From positions 1-14,502 of the forward strand of contig JAEHDT010000258.1 of assembly GCA_016880225.1 (NCBI GenBank): DNA of 14,502 nt. The letters run 5' to 3'. The stretch is from Gemmatimonadota bacterium. GTDB taxonomy: Bacteria; Gemmatimonadota; Gemmatimonadetes; Gemmatimonadales; GWC2-71-9. Position 1 is the stretch's first letter; every line of letters begins with the position of its first letter. The position numbers were made by a program, and so were the translations under genes. The notes under the pieces were generated by a model. That model was not told the origin of the DNA, made no database searches, and was given only the letters and a program-made list of their open reading frames with translations. Positions 13,802-14,502 of this stretch are shown piece after piece.

Positions 13802-14368
13802 CGCCACCGCGAGTTGTCCGAGGTCGTCGGCAGTCACGATCAGGTGCTCCACCCCCGGGGGCAGCGTGCGCAGGAAGAAGGAATCGACGAGCTTCCCCGA
13901 CTCGCCGACTGTGGGCTTGATGAGCACGACCCGCCTCGCGTCGAGCGCGCCCGCGAACCAGGCGGCGATGCTGTCGCTCGTGACGTCCCAGGTATGGGGC
14001 AGGGGGTCGGTCGCGCGGAGCCAGCGGTACGGCGCGAGCACCGGGAGCCCGCCAGCCCGCCGTGCCGCGACGATCTCCGCGTGTTGCTCGACCAGCACGG
14101 CGCCCGGCAGGCGGGCCACGAGGGCGTGCGCGTACTGATCCATACCCAGCACAGCCATCCAGTGGGCCGCGTCTTCGCCGATCCTCACCCGGCGGAACAT
14201 GGTGCGAACCGCATCGGCGAATGGTCCACCGCCGGGGAGCACGAGCAGCCGGCGCCCAGGGCTGAATGCCGTGAGCGCCTCCGTGACGAGATCGAGCGCC
14301 CCGGCGCGGCCGAGCAAGCCGCCCCCGACCTTCACGATCGTATGAACGAGCCGCGTGTCGTGGGTCAT
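13751..14368 (-). CDS. Amino-acid-kinase-family protein, probable methanofuran-pathway phosphate kinase (MfnE-like)
   Basis: This 205-residue protein has the amino acid kinase fold: HTIVKVGGGLLG (9-20, lysine and glycine loop for ATP phosphates), LLVLPGGGPFADAVR (41-55), DAAHWMAVLGMDQYAHAL (66-83), HTWDVTSDSIAAWFAGAL (125-142) and RRVVLIKPTVGE (145-156). The HWMAVLGMDQYA and WDVTSDS motifs mark the small subfamily found with H4MPT and methanofuran genes. In methanogens its relative MfnE phosphorylates the aminomethylfuran phosphate to a diphosphate. The ATG at 14368 begins right before the conserved part; the longer frame has a low-complexity Arg-rich start and is rejected. It is convergent with mfnB, overlapping by 51 nt, and divergent from the HisA-like gene 26 bp away. 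The MfnE role is inference from fold plus context; uridylate or glutamate kinase are much less likely. Confidence 0.8.
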   Translation of the reverse strand: MTHDTRLVHTIVKVGGGLLGRAGALDLVTEALTAFSPGRRLLVLPGGGPFADAVRTMFRRVRIGEDAAHWMAVLGMDQYAHALVARLPGAVLVEQHAEIVAARRAGGLPVLAPYRWLRATDPLPHTWDVTSDSIAAWFAGALDARRVVLIKPTVGESGKLVDSFFLRTLPPGVEHLIVTADDLGQLAVALDEGGSGDAGRRAREG

Positions 14369-14394
14369 GCGGCGACCAGGCGGGCTCCCGGGCC

Positions 14395-14502
14395 GTGCGC
14401 GTGATCCCGGTGCTCGACTTGCGGTCCGGCCGCGCCGTGCTGGCGCGCGGCGGGGTGCGCGCGGCCTACGCGCCCGCCCCATCCGCGCTCGCGCCCGGCC
14501 GA
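14395..14502 (+). CDS. HisA/HisF-like protein, N-terminal fragment cut by window edge
   Basis: The frame opens with GTG at 14395 and reads MRVIPVLDLRSGRAVLARGG, then continues to the window end (36 residues seen). VIPVLDLRSGRAV is the first strand and loop of HisA-type TIM barrels (compare IPAIDLxxGxxV). In methanogens and H4MPT methylotrophs a HisA/HisF-related protein of unknown reaction is found with the C1 cofactor genes, and the neighbours here point to that type rather than to histidine synthesis. The start is chosen because no in-frame start lies further upstream and the match begins at once. No clear ribosome site is seen. Only the first seventh or so of the protein is visible, so the call is moderate. 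Confidence 0.7.
   Translation, partial: MRVIPVLDLRSGRAVLARGGVRAAYAPAPSALAPGR

Noticed and set aside
13751..14368. Uridylate kinase or glutamate 5-kinase
   Set aside because: The protein is too short and carries the WDVTSDS and HWMAVLGMDQYA motifs of the H4MPT/methanofuran-linked subfamily; context agrees.

Overview
This is a high-GC, almost fully coding bacterial window. It carries a gene locus for lanthanide-type methanol oxidation and for the one-carbon cofactors tetrahydromethanopterin (H4MPT) and methanofuran. No RNA gene, insertion sequence, phage gene or CRISPR array was seen. The gene set suggests a soil or sediment methylotroph outside the classical Proteobacteria. Gemmatimonadota or Methylomirabilota/Rokubacteria-like lineages, both reported to carry XoxF and H4MPT genes, fit best. 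This taxonomic placement is an inference from gene content and recalled literature, not a measurement.

Left end, plus strand (1-1681): the 3' part of mnmE (tRNA wobble-uridine modification GTPase), followed closely by a DoxX-type membrane protein. These look unrelated to the rest. The DoxX gene and the first minus-strand gene meet tail to tail and share the palindrome CTAG as both stop codons.

Methanol oxidation operon, minus strand (6754 down to 1678): a consensus-like promoter (TTGACA, 17-bp spacer, TATAAC), a leader of about 154 nt, and xoxF, a PQQ methanol dehydrogenase with the lanthanide-type DYD motif. A 13-bp perfect hairpin follows. Next come a fusion of a XoxJ-like periplasmic binding protein to a C-terminal cytochrome c domain (XoxG-like), a secreted pentapeptide-repeat protein whose GTG start overlaps the fusion's stop, and a secreted YVTN beta-propeller protein. 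All four products appear to be exported, so this looks like a periplasmic methanol-oxidising module with its electron acceptor and two accessory proteins.

H4MPT operon, minus strand (13020 down to 6778): an SDR-family reductase, a pterin-4a-carbinolamine dehydratase, a dihydropteroate-synthase-like protein, pabB, pabA, a DUF447 protein and beta-RFAP synthase. From the dehydratase onward, five successive gene junctions are 4-nt overlaps (GTGA or ATGA). PabA and PabB make the 4-aminobenzoate precursor, RFAP synthase adds ribose phosphate to it, and the dihydropteroate-synthase-like protein probably joins the product to the pterin. The SDR, whose usual catalytic tyrosine position is phenylalanine, is a candidate for a pterin reduction step.

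Right end: mfnB (first furan-forming step of methanofuran synthesis, plus strand) diverges from the H4MPT operon. It overlaps by 51 nt, tail to tail, an amino-acid-kinase-family protein (probably the methanofuran-pathway kinase). Divergent from that kinase is the start of a HisA-like protein that runs off the window. Together the locus pairs formaldehyde production in the periplasm with synthesis of the cofactors used to oxidise formaldehyde in the cytoplasm.
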